From the NCBI GenBank assembly GCA_021781495.1, contig JAJXWS010000037.1:1-34058 (forward strand): a DNA stretch of 34,058 nt. The letters run 5' to 3'. The position numbers and the translations under genes were made by a program. The DNA comes from Acidobacteriota bacterium (lineage in GTDB: Bacteria; Acidobacteriota; Terriglobia; Terriglobales; Acidobacteriaceae). Positions within the stretch are counted from its first letter, which is position 1. The number at the start of each line of letters is the position of its first letter. Below the pieces are notes generated by a model. It did no database searches, was not told where the DNA came from, and saw only the letters and a program-made list of their open reading frames with translations. Positions 7,429 to 14,543 of this stretch are shown one piece after another.

Positions 7429-7774
7429 CCGTTGCTCCCGGCCAGCGGACTTCTCGCTCGCCTTTTTGGTGTCCACCATTGGCCTGCGACCACGAGGGCA
7501 GAAATGTACTCAGACTGTCCCGTTGTGCAAAGCGTGTATACGCGACGCAGCAGCGCTCTTAGCCTCTACTCCCCTCCAAGACCTCCACGAGCCCCTCCAA
7601 GGCGCGTATACAGCGCTGGGCGGGGATTCTCCGGCATTGTCGGCTGGGGTTAGTTCCTGTCCTTCGGCGGCAGCGGCCCACCAGGGCGGCGAAGCCGCCT
7701 TGAGTTGCAGGCTCTGTCTAATAGCCTGCAACTCACGTCAAATTGACGAGCCGGAGACGGGCTGTGATCGATAA
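7409..7774 (+). CDS. Small Cys-rich (putative zinc-binding) protein of element E1
   Basis: A strong AAGGAGG precedes the ATG at 7409. The N-terminal 70 residues hold the pattern CSRC near residue 6, then RPRGQKC and VPLCKAC, that is two CxxC pairs plus an extra Cys, suggesting one structural zinc. The E2 protein at 16951-17199 shares the framework C-x2-C-x-RP-x-D-x-S, VST, PR-x-QKC, PLC-x2-C and a closing A-x-TAL. The two are clearly related at roughly one third identity. The E2 protein ends soon after this framework, so the last 40-50 residues here, which cross the dyads at 7683-7748, may be a spurious extension. It lies just before rep in E1, and its function is unknown. Transcription or replication control is an inference from position. 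Confidence 0.6.
   Translation: MDRKSCSRCSRPADFSLAFLVSTIGLRPRGQKCTQTVPLCKACIRDAAALLASTPLQDLHEPLQGAYTALGGDSPALSAGVSSCPSAAAAHQGGEAALSCRLCLIACNSRQIDEPETGCDR
7683..7748. promoter_or_regulatory. Three consecutive dyads directly upstream of E1 rep
   Basis: A GGCGGC-GAA-GCCGCC hairpin (7683-7701) is followed by a perfect 13-bp stem at 7701-7713 with 7723-7735 (9-nt loop) and then CGTCAA-A-TTGACG (7736-7748). The rep start codon is at 7764. Such structures fit a rolling-circle origin, a Rep operator or an attenuator. The lack of a T-run argues against a simple terminator. Confidence 0.5.
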
Positions 7775-8741
7775 GCTCGAACTCCGGCTTCCGCGCCTGA
7801 CACAGTTCCGTTCGGAACCGCGCGAATTTATGTTGGAGAGTCGCTTTTTCGAGAACAGCACCAGGACAAGGACTTCGGGCCGGTACCAGTGGGTGACCGA
7901 TCTACGTCCGGTCGGAATCGATGCCTTGCTGCACTACGGGCTCAAGCGGGGGGAGAATGATCCCCATGAGGGCGAGCACAAGCTGGAACTGCTGGATACC
8001 GGCGAGAAGAGCTATAACCGCCTTGTGGCACAGCTTGAGGCGACTGTCGACGGTCCGGTTGATGACTTGGACGTAATGCGGATTGATCTATGCGCGGACT
8101 TGCATGGGACGCCGATCGAATGGTTTTTAGACCGAGCGCGCGTCCGATTCAAGCGCATCGCGCACGAGATGGGGCAGGTCAAATATCAGCGTATTGGCAA
8201 AGCCGGAATTCAGACCATCAGTGCTGGCAGGCGGCCCAACATCGTCAGAATCTACGACAAGGTAGCCGAGTACAAAGACCAACTGCGCAAGATGCAGCGC
8301 AAGCGCAGCCCAGATGCCGATGATCTCAGCATCGAGCGCGAGTTCGGCGTCGCGGAGGATGCAGTAATCACGAGAGTCGAGCGCCAATTTGGCGGCCAGC
8401 GCATTCCGGCCACGATTGACAGTGTTGGACGATTGACGCAGCTCCCCGATTTCAACCCATTCACAAACATTGAAATCAGTAATGGCACAGATGCGAAGCT
8501 CCCAACGATTGCGGAATGCGGCCTCGATATGTGGTGCACTGGAATGTGGCTTCGAGAAATGTTGAGGAAGATGGGTCGCCAACAGTTTGATCGATGGTTG
8601 GCTGCGAACTCGGCAGGCAATTCCGCACGCTATCGAAAGCGGTACGCCGCTTTCCTGCAGCCTGGCGCAGATGAAACCGTTACAATCCAAACCATCTTTG
8701 AGACATACCGCGAATCGGTCATGAAGCAGTTGGCCGCATAG
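7764..8741 (+). CDS. Putative rolling-circle replication initiator (Rep_trans / phage CRI type)
   Basis: The protein is about 325 aa from the GTG at 7764 (MIDKLELRLPRL), which has GGAG upstream. The open frame can also be read from a TTG at 7743, but that codon lies inside a dyad. Motifs match plasmid and phage initiators of the Rep_trans/CRI group: a central VMRIDLCADLHG strand, VKYQRIGKAGIQT, an IVRIYDKVAEYK block, then ITRVERQFGG. Tyr in IYDK and the acidic residues are candidate nicking-site residues. Such proteins nick a hairpin origin and start rolling-circle DNA synthesis. The strong dyads just upstream are the natural candidate origin. It is not similar to the HUH-type Rep of E2. Exact family placement is uncertain without a profile search. 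Confidence 0.6.
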   Translation: MIDKLELRLPRLTQFRSEPREFMLESRFFENSTRTRTSGRYQWVTDLRPVGIDALLHYGLKRGENDPHEGEHKLELLDTGEKSYNRLVAQLEATVDGPVDDLDVMRIDLCADLHGTPIEWFLDRARVRFKRIAHEMGQVKYQRIGKAGIQTISAGRRPNIVRIYDKVAEYKDQLRKMQRKRSPDADDLSIEREFGVAEDAVITRVERQFGGQRIPATIDSVGRLTQLPDFNPFTNIEISNGTDAKLPTIAECGLDMWCTGMWLREMLRKMGRQQFDRWLAANSAGNSARYRKRYAAFLQPGADETVTIQTIFETYRESVMKQLAA

Positions 8742-8779
8742 CGGAAACGGGTAAAGGGGCATACACTTATCCCCTACGT

Positions 8780-8977
8780 ATGAGAAAACGCAATGAACTA
8801 CCCGAAGCCGCGTTGGAATTTTTCCGTAAGCAGGGGCACATAGGGGGCACGCGTCGGGCCGCGAACCTTACCCCCGAGCAGAGAAGCGAGCAGGCACGCA
8901 AAGCCGTACAGGCACGATGGGCTAAGCGTGCGGCACAGGCAAAGAAGCAGACCGCGAAAGGGAAGGGGAAGAAGTGA
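8780..8977 (+). CDS. Small basic protein, 65 aa
   Basis: The protein runs ALEFFRKQGHIGGTRRAAN, then LTPEQRSEQARKAVQARWA and a Lys-rich tail (KKQTAKGKGKK). I know this ALEFFRKQG...LTPEQRSE-x-ARKA pattern as a common small protein of unknown function, probably nucleic-acid binding given its charge. Its stop overlaps the start of the serine recombinase (TGATG at 8975-8979), so the two are translationally coupled. That suggests a helper or directionality role for the recombinase, which is inference only. No clear Shine-Dalgarno precedes the ATG. Confidence 0.65.
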   Translation: MRKRNELPEAALEFFRKQGHIGGTRRAANLTPEQRSEQARKAVQARWAKRAAQAKKQTAKGKGKK

Positions 8978-10473
8978 TGCCACGCACAGCCGTTCTCTAC
9001 ACCCGCGTCTCCAGCCGGGAGCAGGAGCAGGAAGGTTTCTCGCTCGATGCGCAGTCGAAGCTTTTGCGCGAATATGCCGCGCGCAGCAGCTTCGAGATCG
9101 CGCGCGCCTTTGAGGATGTAGAGACGGCAAAGGTCTCCGGGCGGACGCAGTTCGGCGAGATGGTCGCGTTCTTCAAGCGCAACCGTACCTGCCGTGTGCT
9201 TCTGGTCGAAAAGACGGATCGGCTCTACCGCAATTACCGCGATGCGGTGACGCTGGAAGACCTCGACATCGAGATTCATTTCGTCAAGGAGGCACAGGTC
9301 CTGTCGAAGGAGTCCAAATCGCAGGTCAAGTTCATGCACGATATCCGGCTGGCCGTGGCGCGGAACTACTCGGAGAACCTGCGCGAAGAGGTCAAGAAGG
9401 GGATGCAGGAGAAGGCTGCGCAGGGCACATACCCCGGACGTGCCCCCTTTGGCTATCGCAATAACAAGGGCGCGCGCGCTATCGAGATCGACCCGGCAAA
9501 GGCACCCATTGTGCTCTTCCTCTTCGAGGCATACGCCAAAGGCCAGCACTCGCTCTTGTCCCTGTCGAAGGATGCGCGGCGCGTCTGGGGCACATCCATC
9601 TCAAAAACCAACCTCCACAAGATGCTCACGAACCCGTTTTATGTGGGCAGATTCGAGTGGAGCGGCAGCACATACCAGGGAACCCACCCGCCCTTGATCG
9701 CGCACGAACTGTGGGCACAGGCACAGGCCGTGTTGTGCGGCCACAATCGCCCGAAATACGGCAAGCATGCATTTGCATTCCGTGGGCTGCTGACATGTGC
9801 CCATGACCATTGTGCCGTGACCGCAGAGATCAAAAAGAACAAGTATGTCTATTACCGGTGCAGCCATGGGCGTGGTCCCTGCGACCTGCCGCGCTTCCGA
9901 GAGCAGGAGATCGCAGAAAGACTGGGCCACGCGCTGCGGGATGTGACCATTCCGCCTGAAGTGGCGCGCACGATCGAAACCACGCTCCAGCGTGAGCAGG
10001 TGGGCAGAGAGGACGCGCAAGCGCGTGATCGCGCGCGTCTGACGCATGATCTGGAGGCGCTTCACCGCCGCATGGATGCGGCCTACACTGACAAGCTGGA
10101 CGGCAAAATCGCCGAGCAGTTCTGGCAACGAAAACAGCAGGAATGGGAGATGGAGGAGGCGCGCATTCAGGGCCGGATCGCGGGCCTAAAGGAGACAAGT
10201 TCAGAGGATCAATTGCTGACCGCGCGCAGGATTTTAGAACTTGCGCAAAACGCTCATTCCCTGTACGTTACGCGGAATCCTGCCGATCAGGCCGATTTGC
10301 TCAGAAAAGTACTTTCGAACTGCTCGATAGACGCTGTAAGTCTTTATCCCACTTACAGAAAGCCGTTCGACCTAATTGCAAAAAGGGTCAAAACTGAAGA
10401 ATGGTCGGGGAGAGAGGATTCGAACCTCCGACCCCCTGGTCCCGAATCAGCAAACGATGTGCTAAGTTGTTGA
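8977..10473 (+). CDS. Large serine recombinase (site-specific integrase)
   Basis: This enzyme cuts and rejoins DNA at attachment sites through a serine nucleophile. The N-terminal resolvase domain has YTRVSSREQEQ with the catalytic Ser12, DAQSKLLREYA and the arginine-bearing VEKTDRLYRN. A recombinase domain follows (GTYPGRAPFGYRN... NPFYVGRFEW), then a zinc ribbon (CAHDHC ... YRCSHGRGPC) and a coiled-coil region (residues about 330-420). The length of 498 aa is normal. The start is the ATG at 8977 (GTG at 8974 is possible), overlapping the previous stop. The last codons read through the tRNA-Pro fragment (WSGREDSNLRPPGPE), a well-known read-through peptide. Inserting E2 replaced the original end (PGALPG and stop) with eight E2-derived codons. 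Confidence 0.93.
   Translation: MPRTAVLYTRVSSREQEQEGFSLDAQSKLLREYAARSSFEIARAFEDVETAKVSGRTQFGEMVAFFKRNRTCRVLLVEKTDRLYRNYRDAVTLEDLDIEIHFVKEAQVLSKESKSQVKFMHDIRLAVARNYSENLREEVKKGMQEKAAQGTYPGRAPFGYRNNKGARAIEIDPAKAPIVLFLFEAYAKGQHSLLSLSKDARRVWGTSISKTNLHKMLTNPFYVGRFEWSGSTYQGTHPPLIAHELWAQAQAVLCGHNRPKYGKHAFAFRGLLTCAHDHCAVTAEIKKNKYVYYRCSHGRGPCDLPRFREQEIAERLGHALRDVTIPPEVARTIETTLQREQVGREDAQARDRARLTHDLEALHRRMDAAYTDKLDGKIAEQFWQRKQQEWEMEEARIQGRIAGLKETSSEDQLLTARRILELAQNAHSLYVTRNPADQADLLRKVLSNCSIDAVSLYPTYRKPFDLIAKRVKTEEWSGREDSNLRPPGPESANDVLSC
10400..10446. repeat. Left attachment site of E2: 47-bp tRNA-Pro 3' fragment
   Basis: These 47 bp are identical to 20726-20772. Bases 10402-10446 copy the 3' 45 nt of the tRNA-Pro gene (minus strand, CCA end to anticodon loop). 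After 10446 the match breaks. The fragment cannot form a tRNA and marks the far end of the tyrosine-integrase element. Confidence 0.93.
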
Positions 10474-10498
10474 TTCGTTTAGGTCGGCAGTGCGTCTA

Positions 10499-10551
10499 GT
10501 TGGACCTAAATGCATGGTTTTCGGCAGTAATTGGACCCAAGTTGGACCCAA
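10499..10551 (+). promoter_or_regulatory. Left-end arm-type integrase sites (TTGGACCYAA x3)
   Basis: TTGGACCTAA lies at 10499-10508, and TTGGACCCAA at 10531-10540 and 10542-10551. Two matching copies stand at the other end of E2 (20651-20670). The spacing of 50-105 bp from the core repeat is typical of arm sites bound by the N-terminal domain of tyrosine integrases. Confidence 0.55.
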
Positions 10552-10709
10552 GATCTTCCGAGAGATCGCCTGGCGGAAGAAGAGCCGGGGTATCTTCAAT
10601 TGCACCGCCGCCAGCACTTCCGGAATATCACCGACCCTCCGCACAATCGCATAACGCCATTGGCCGTGTCCGCACTCGGATTTCAACTTGTCCAATGCGC
10701 GACCAGCGG

Positions 10710-10886
10710 CTATCTTGGCTTCTCAGAGCAATGATCGCCCGGGCCAGAGTGGTTTCGTTGTTCGCTGCCTGGCGTGGTAGCCCTTGCCCAACGGCTCCGT
10801 GGGTCTTCAAGCAAGAGGCGCGGCTCCAGCTTCGGCCGGTTCTCCTTGCCAATCCACGTCAATTCCAGCTTCTGCTTCTTACTCAT
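10710..10886 (-). pseudogene. Site-specific DNA methyltransferase (Mod), N-terminal remnant
   Basis: The ATG at 10886 overlaps the stop of the preceding ATPase gene (ATGA). The first 29 codons read QKLELTWIGKENRPKLEP followed by RLLLEDP. This is the characteristic N-terminus of type III-like (Mod) adenine methyltransferases, which are normally about 600-900 aa. After residue 29 the similarity ends and the frame closes at 10710 with unrelated residues. No catalytic DPPY or FxGxG motif is present, so the gene is dead. It shows that the ATPase once headed into a restriction-modification module whose remainder was lost at the left end of E2. The assignment rests on recognition of the conserved start; the overlap with the ATPase supports it. 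Confidence 0.72.
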
Positions 10887-13126
10887 GCAACCTCTTTCTC
10901 TGCGGGTGGCTCAACATGAGTTTCGCCCATCATCATCTTGTAGTGCGCGAGGTGCTCAGATTTCTCAAAGATTGCCCGGAAGACACGCAAGTAGCCTTCC
11001 ACCTCCGCATCGTCTACCGTCTGGTAAAGATCATCGTTCGCAAGATGGGAACCGCCGTGCATCCAGCGGACAAGGGAGTTGGCAATCAATTTGTCTCTAC
11101 CCTCGAACTTGGCGCACAAATCATCGAGATTCAAACCGCCGAGGATTTTGAAATAGTTCTCCAATATCCGGCGTAACGTGTTCTGGATGGTCAGCTTAGA
11201 TCTATCGGGATTCCTCACCTCTGCCCAGAGCAATTCGTAGGACGTTTTAATGGGATTGGTTGTGTGCTTTTCAATCCGTGAATCGGGATCTGACTTGCGA
11301 ATCACCCAAAACGTCTCCTCGTTCATGGCCACGTCCTGACGCCTGCTGTTGTACGTGACCTCTTTGTGGAAATACACGTTGTGCGTCAAGACAAAGACCT
11401 GCTTGATTTGCCCGGAATTGTTCCTGACCTCATCGAGGATGCCTCTGATCAGGCTGCTCACGATATAGAGGATGTCGCTGTCGAGGCTTGAAACCGGGTC
11501 ATCAAAAACGACTACACGATTGGACGTGATGCCCGACTCCGAATCGCTGCCCTTGAGGAGATGGTAGAAATAGAGGAACGTGATGAAAGTCTTTTCACCT
11601 TCGCTCAGAGAGTGCCGTGCATCCTCGCCATTTTGCCGAAGGATTTTGTAGTGCGTGCCGTTGCCTGCGAGCGCCAATGAGAAGCTCAGAAACCCATAGG
11701 ACTTGAGTATGGAATTGATGGCATCGATGGTCGGCTTGATACTAGTAATGCTCTTCTCTAGTTCCTGTAAGTCGCTCTGCTTCTGTCGCCGTTCTTCCGT
11801 GGCAGCTTCGATAGTGCCCTCAATCCCTTTAATCGCCTTGTCAAGACTCGATTTCTTCGTGTCGTAATCCGCGAGGGTGGATTTGAGGCCGACCTCGATG
11901 ATGTACTTCCATACCTGCGAGATTAGCGTAGTCCGTTCGCGGCCCAGGTTCTTGACCATCTGATTATGCTTCGCTATTGCTTGATTCGCATTGCCAATCA
12001 AGCCGGTAATAGAGGTCATTACATTGCCAACGGAGTCGAGGTCGATGACTTGGCTTGGCTCCTTCTTCTTCTGAGCGAGGCGCTGTTTGTTGCTTGCGAT
12101 GCGAGAGTCGAGTAGCGCCTTCTCGGCTTTAAGCTTTTCAACATCCAAATACTGCGACGGTGCCGCGATAATCGTTGAAAGATGCTGCTGAAGTCGGTCA
12201 GCATCCGTCGAGTAATCACTGACCAGCGCGTCCACGGCCTTGCTATCGGCGACGAAGGCTTCGTCGAAATATTCATTCAGGCTGCGTGCAAAATCCTCCG
12301 ATGTGGTCTGCTGGCAAAACGGGCAGATCCCGCCATTGACGTCATAGTAGGTTTTTCCGGTTCGCACCCAGTCGCTGTTGTTGAGCTTATTGATCATCGC
12401 CGCAATATCGACATCTTCTTTCCCGATCACCCGTTTGTGTAGTATCGGATTCGATTCGTGAGAAAGCAGCGCCGTGCCATCAACAAAGCTGACCGGAGTC
12501 TCTTCCGTTGGGTCGGAGCCAAACAGGGTGTTCGCCTTTGTCTCCAGTTCTTCGAGTGTCAGGACGCTGGACGAGTTTTTTTTCCTTTCTTGAAGTACCT
12601 TCGCCTTGAAGTTTTCCTTGCTGTTCAGAAACCCTCTCAGTGGACCTTTGAACCGCTCTTCATGCCCTGTCTTTTGTAGCCATACAGTCTCCTTGATCTG
12701 AGCCTCTAAGGCTGCAAGTTCAGACATCTTTCCACCTGCGCCGTCAGGCCCTTTTAGGGTTTCGTTGGCTTTATCAATCTTCTCGGTTAAGCGACGAATT
12801 TCGTCGTTCTTGTCTGCGATGTCCTTCATGGTGTCTGCACGTTTCTCGCCCAGGGTGAAAATTCCCTTGATTTCGGCAGAAGGCACATTGAAGTTCCTAG
12901 AGATGAAGTCGCGGTTATATACGTGCACTTCTAATGGTGTCGCGGAGCGCCACTTTAGATCACACGCAGAGAACTGAGGAGCTGTTGGGTCCGCGATCAG
13001 GCGCGACAGGGTCGTCTTCCCAGAAGCATTGGGGCCATAAAAATAGTTGAATTGAGAAAAGTCGTTCAGCACTTCGGGTACATCGCCGTAGGTTGCCACT
13101 TTTGCAATAGAAATCTTCTCAATCAT
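10883..13126 (-). CDS. AAA_13 ATPase with zinc hook and HEPN-like C-terminus (RloC/PrrC-like anticodon nuclease)
   Basis: The protein is 747 aa with an ABC/SMC-type head. Walker A GPNASGKT is at residues 31-38, signature LSEGEK near 505-515, Walker B VVVFDDPVSSLD near 537-548, and the H-loop is VFVLTHN. Long coiled coils flank a zinc-hook CPFC at about residue 265. The C-terminal part has RRILENYF (R-x3-E, about 651) and RWMHGGSH (R-x6-H, about 686). These match the Arg-Glu-His arrangement of PrrC/RloC tRNA anticodon nucleases and the HEPN R-x4-6-H signature. Such proteins stay silent on a restriction-modification partner and cut tRNA after phage interference or DNA damage. A GGGGGA precedes the ATG. 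The gene follows DUF2130 by 42 bp and overlaps a dead methyltransferase. The family is clear; the nuclease activity is inferred. Confidence 0.85.
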   Translation of the reverse strand: MIEKISIAKVATYGDVPEVLNDFSQFNYFYGPNASGKTTLSRLIADPTAPQFSACDLKWRSATPLEVHVYNRDFISRNFNVPSAEIKGIFTLGEKRADTMKDIADKNDEIRRLTEKIDKANETLKGPDGAGGKMSELAALEAQIKETVWLQKTGHEERFKGPLRGFLNSKENFKAKVLQERKKNSSSVLTLEELETKANTLFGSDPTEETPVSFVDGTALLSHESNPILHKRVIGKEDVDIAAMINKLNNSDWVRTGKTYYDVNGGICPFCQQTTSEDFARSLNEYFDEAFVADSKAVDALVSDYSTDADRLQQHLSTIIAAPSQYLDVEKLKAEKALLDSRIASNKQRLAQKKKEPSQVIDLDSVGNVMTSITGLIGNANQAIAKHNQMVKNLGRERTTLISQVWKYIIEVGLKSTLADYDTKKSSLDKAIKGIEGTIEAATEERRQKQSDLQELEKSITSIKPTIDAINSILKSYGFLSFSLALAGNGTHYKILRQNGEDARHSLSEGEKTFITFLYFYHLLKGSDSESGITSNRVVVFDDPVSSLDSDILYIVSSLIRGILDEVRNNSGQIKQVFVLTHNVYFHKEVTYNSRRQDVAMNEETFWVIRKSDPDSRIEKHTTNPIKTSYELLWAEVRNPDRSKLTIQNTLRRILENYFKILGGLNLDDLCAKFEGRDKLIANSLVRWMHGGSHLANDDLYQTVDDAEVEGYLRVFRAIFEKSEHLAHYKMMMGETHVEPPAEKEVA

Positions 13127-13168
13127 CGATTCCCCCTATAAAAGGTCATCTGAAACTCCCTCGCGTCA

Positions 13169-14458
13169 TTAAAAGGGACCATCGTTCGACGGCGGAGCAA
13201 GCGCGGGGAACTCCAGTCCTTCGATCTGCTGAATTGATTTGCCCGCAATACCCTGCAAGTCGCCATACATTCCAACCGTCGCGTTCATGACGCGCTCAAT
13301 CTGCTCCGAACGCTTTGCCCACTGCTTCATAATGGCCTTGCGCTCCTTGTCGAGGTCTTCCTGCATACCCGAAAATGCCTCGACAATAGCTTCGACACGC
13401 TGGCGGAAACGAGGCCCGGTGAGGTACTGGTAGACCATTTCGGCCTTCGTTTGCTGTCCTTCGTTAATTAGGCGAGCGGCGCTGACTTCTAGAAGGGTGT
13501 TGCGCAGAACGGTCGCAACCGGAACGATGACGCGCGGGTGCGCGACCCATACTCCTTCAATCACATCGAAGGTCTCCACTCCCTCCGGGAGTGCCTGAGA
13601 GACAATGACAGACATTTCGGCCTTCGCGGTGCGCTGGTCTTCGCGCAGTTTGGCCAGCCAGCCGTTGCTCCAGTTTTTCGTGCGCTTGGCCTCCCACAGG
13701 ATGGTTCCGGCCATTACTCCGGCCGGACTGACAACTCGCTGAACTGTGTCGCCGCCGAATTCGCCTTTTGGAACCGGCTCAACGGTGTCATTAGGAAACT
13801 TGGCGCGAAGCAGATTTTCCAACTCAAGTTCTTGAACTTCACCTTGGAGTTGCTGGGAACCCTGTTCGGCCTTTCTTTGCAACTCTTCGATGGTCCGCTG
13901 CATGGAAGCGATCTTCTGATCTCTTTCGGCGACCTTTAACCGCTCTGCCTCTTCAGCTTCCCGCTTGGCCTGGGTCCGCACTTCAGTGAGGTTCTCTTGA
14001 ACCCGCTTTTCAACTGTCAGATCAAGTTCTCGCTTAGCGTCATCCAGCTCACGCTGCTTCTTGAGGAGTTCGGCCTGAGCCTTCTGCGCTTCGGCCAATT
14101 TTTCATTGTTCGCTGCGAGAACTTCCTTGAGTCCCTCAACTTCACGGCTTTTAGCTTCAATCTCTGCGGCGCTGATTAGCTTCGCTTTCTTAGCTTCCTC
14201 TGCCGCAATCCGTGACCGTTCTGCCTTCAATTGTTCGGCAACCTGATCGGCAACCTGCTGGTCGAGCTTGCGCCTTGCGTCGGCGACTTTCTTCTCCTTA
14301 TCACGCAATGCCTCTTCACGCTGTTCGATCTCTTTGTCTTTCTGCGACAGCTTTCTCTCATACTGTCTCCGCGTCGCCTCAAGCAATGGCGCGGCTAGTG
14401 ACTCAGTGAGCGGAATTTCAGTCTTGCACTTCGGGCAGATAATTGTGGGTTCGGTCAT
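13169..14458 (-). CDS. DUF2130 family protein (PD-(D/E)xK nuclease-like) with zinc ribbon and coiled coil
   Basis: The 429-aa protein has three parts. An N-terminal CxxC (IICPKCKTEIPL, residues 8-11) looks like half of a zinc ribbon. A long charged coiled coil runs from about 30 to 215, made of Glu/Lys/Ala heptads. The C-terminal globular domain contains EFGGDTVQRV and ILWEAKRTKNW (about 239-262), the D-xn-ExK arrangement of restriction-endonuclease-like folds, and is typical of DUF2130. Members are common in genomic islands, and their function is not established to my knowledge. It lies between the unknown protein (85 bp upstream) and the RloC-like ATPase (42 bp downstream), all co-directional. 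Its likely role is a DNA-acting component of that operon. The ATG at 14458 has GGAGA 10 bp upstream. Confidence 0.85.
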   Translation of the reverse strand: MTEPTIICPKCKTEIPLTESLAAPLLEATRRQYERKLSQKDKEIEQREEALRDKEKKVADARRKLDQQVADQVAEQLKAERSRIAAEEAKKAKLISAAEIEAKSREVEGLKEVLAANNEKLAEAQKAQAELLKKQRELDDAKRELDLTVEKRVQENLTEVRTQAKREAEEAERLKVAERDQKIASMQRTIEELQRKAEQGSQQLQGEVQELELENLLRAKFPNDTVEPVPKGEFGGDTVQRVVSPAGVMAGTILWEAKRTKNWSNGWLAKLREDQRTAKAEMSVIVSQALPEGVETFDVIEGVWVAHPRVIVPVATVLRNTLLEVSAARLINEGQQTKAEMVYQYLTGPRFRQRVEAIVEAFSGMQEDLDKERKAIMKQWAKRSEQIERVMNATVGMYGDLQGIAGKSIQQIEGLEFPALAPPSNDGPF

Positions 14459-14543
14459 TGCTTGCAGATCTCCAAGGGCATCTTAAGTGGATCAATGTTG
14501 GAATACACATAGTCGAGAGGTCTCGAACTCGACACCAAGCCGA

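Larger units (their letters stand above)
6982..10446 (+). mobile_element. Element E1: Rep and serine-recombinase integrative element (left end not defined)
   Basis: The co-directional genes from 6982 to 10473 form a module: hypothetical, Cys-rich protein, rolling-circle-type Rep, 65-aa basic protein, large serine recombinase. The recombinase ends inside the 47-bp tRNA-Pro 3' fragment at 10400-10446, which fits integration at the tRNA with the recombinase next to the attachment site. I find no second tRNA fragment between 1 and 10399. The left end is therefore either an undetected sequence near 6.9 kb or lies beyond the window, in which case the CRISPR-Cas9 locus would be cargo of E1. The start given here is only the first gene of the module. 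Confidence 0.45.

Noticed and set aside
10402..10446. The peptide GREDSNLRPPGPE as a conserved recombinase C-terminus
   Set aside because: It is antisense translation of the tRNA-Pro 3' end, a well-known artefact, not a protein domain.
10462..10695. A 77-codon minus-strand frame at the left end of E2 containing GHGQWRYAIVRRVGDIPE
   Set aside because: It looks protein-like and may be another restriction-modification gene fragment, but I could not match it to a family and its end runs through the arm sites, so no gene is called.
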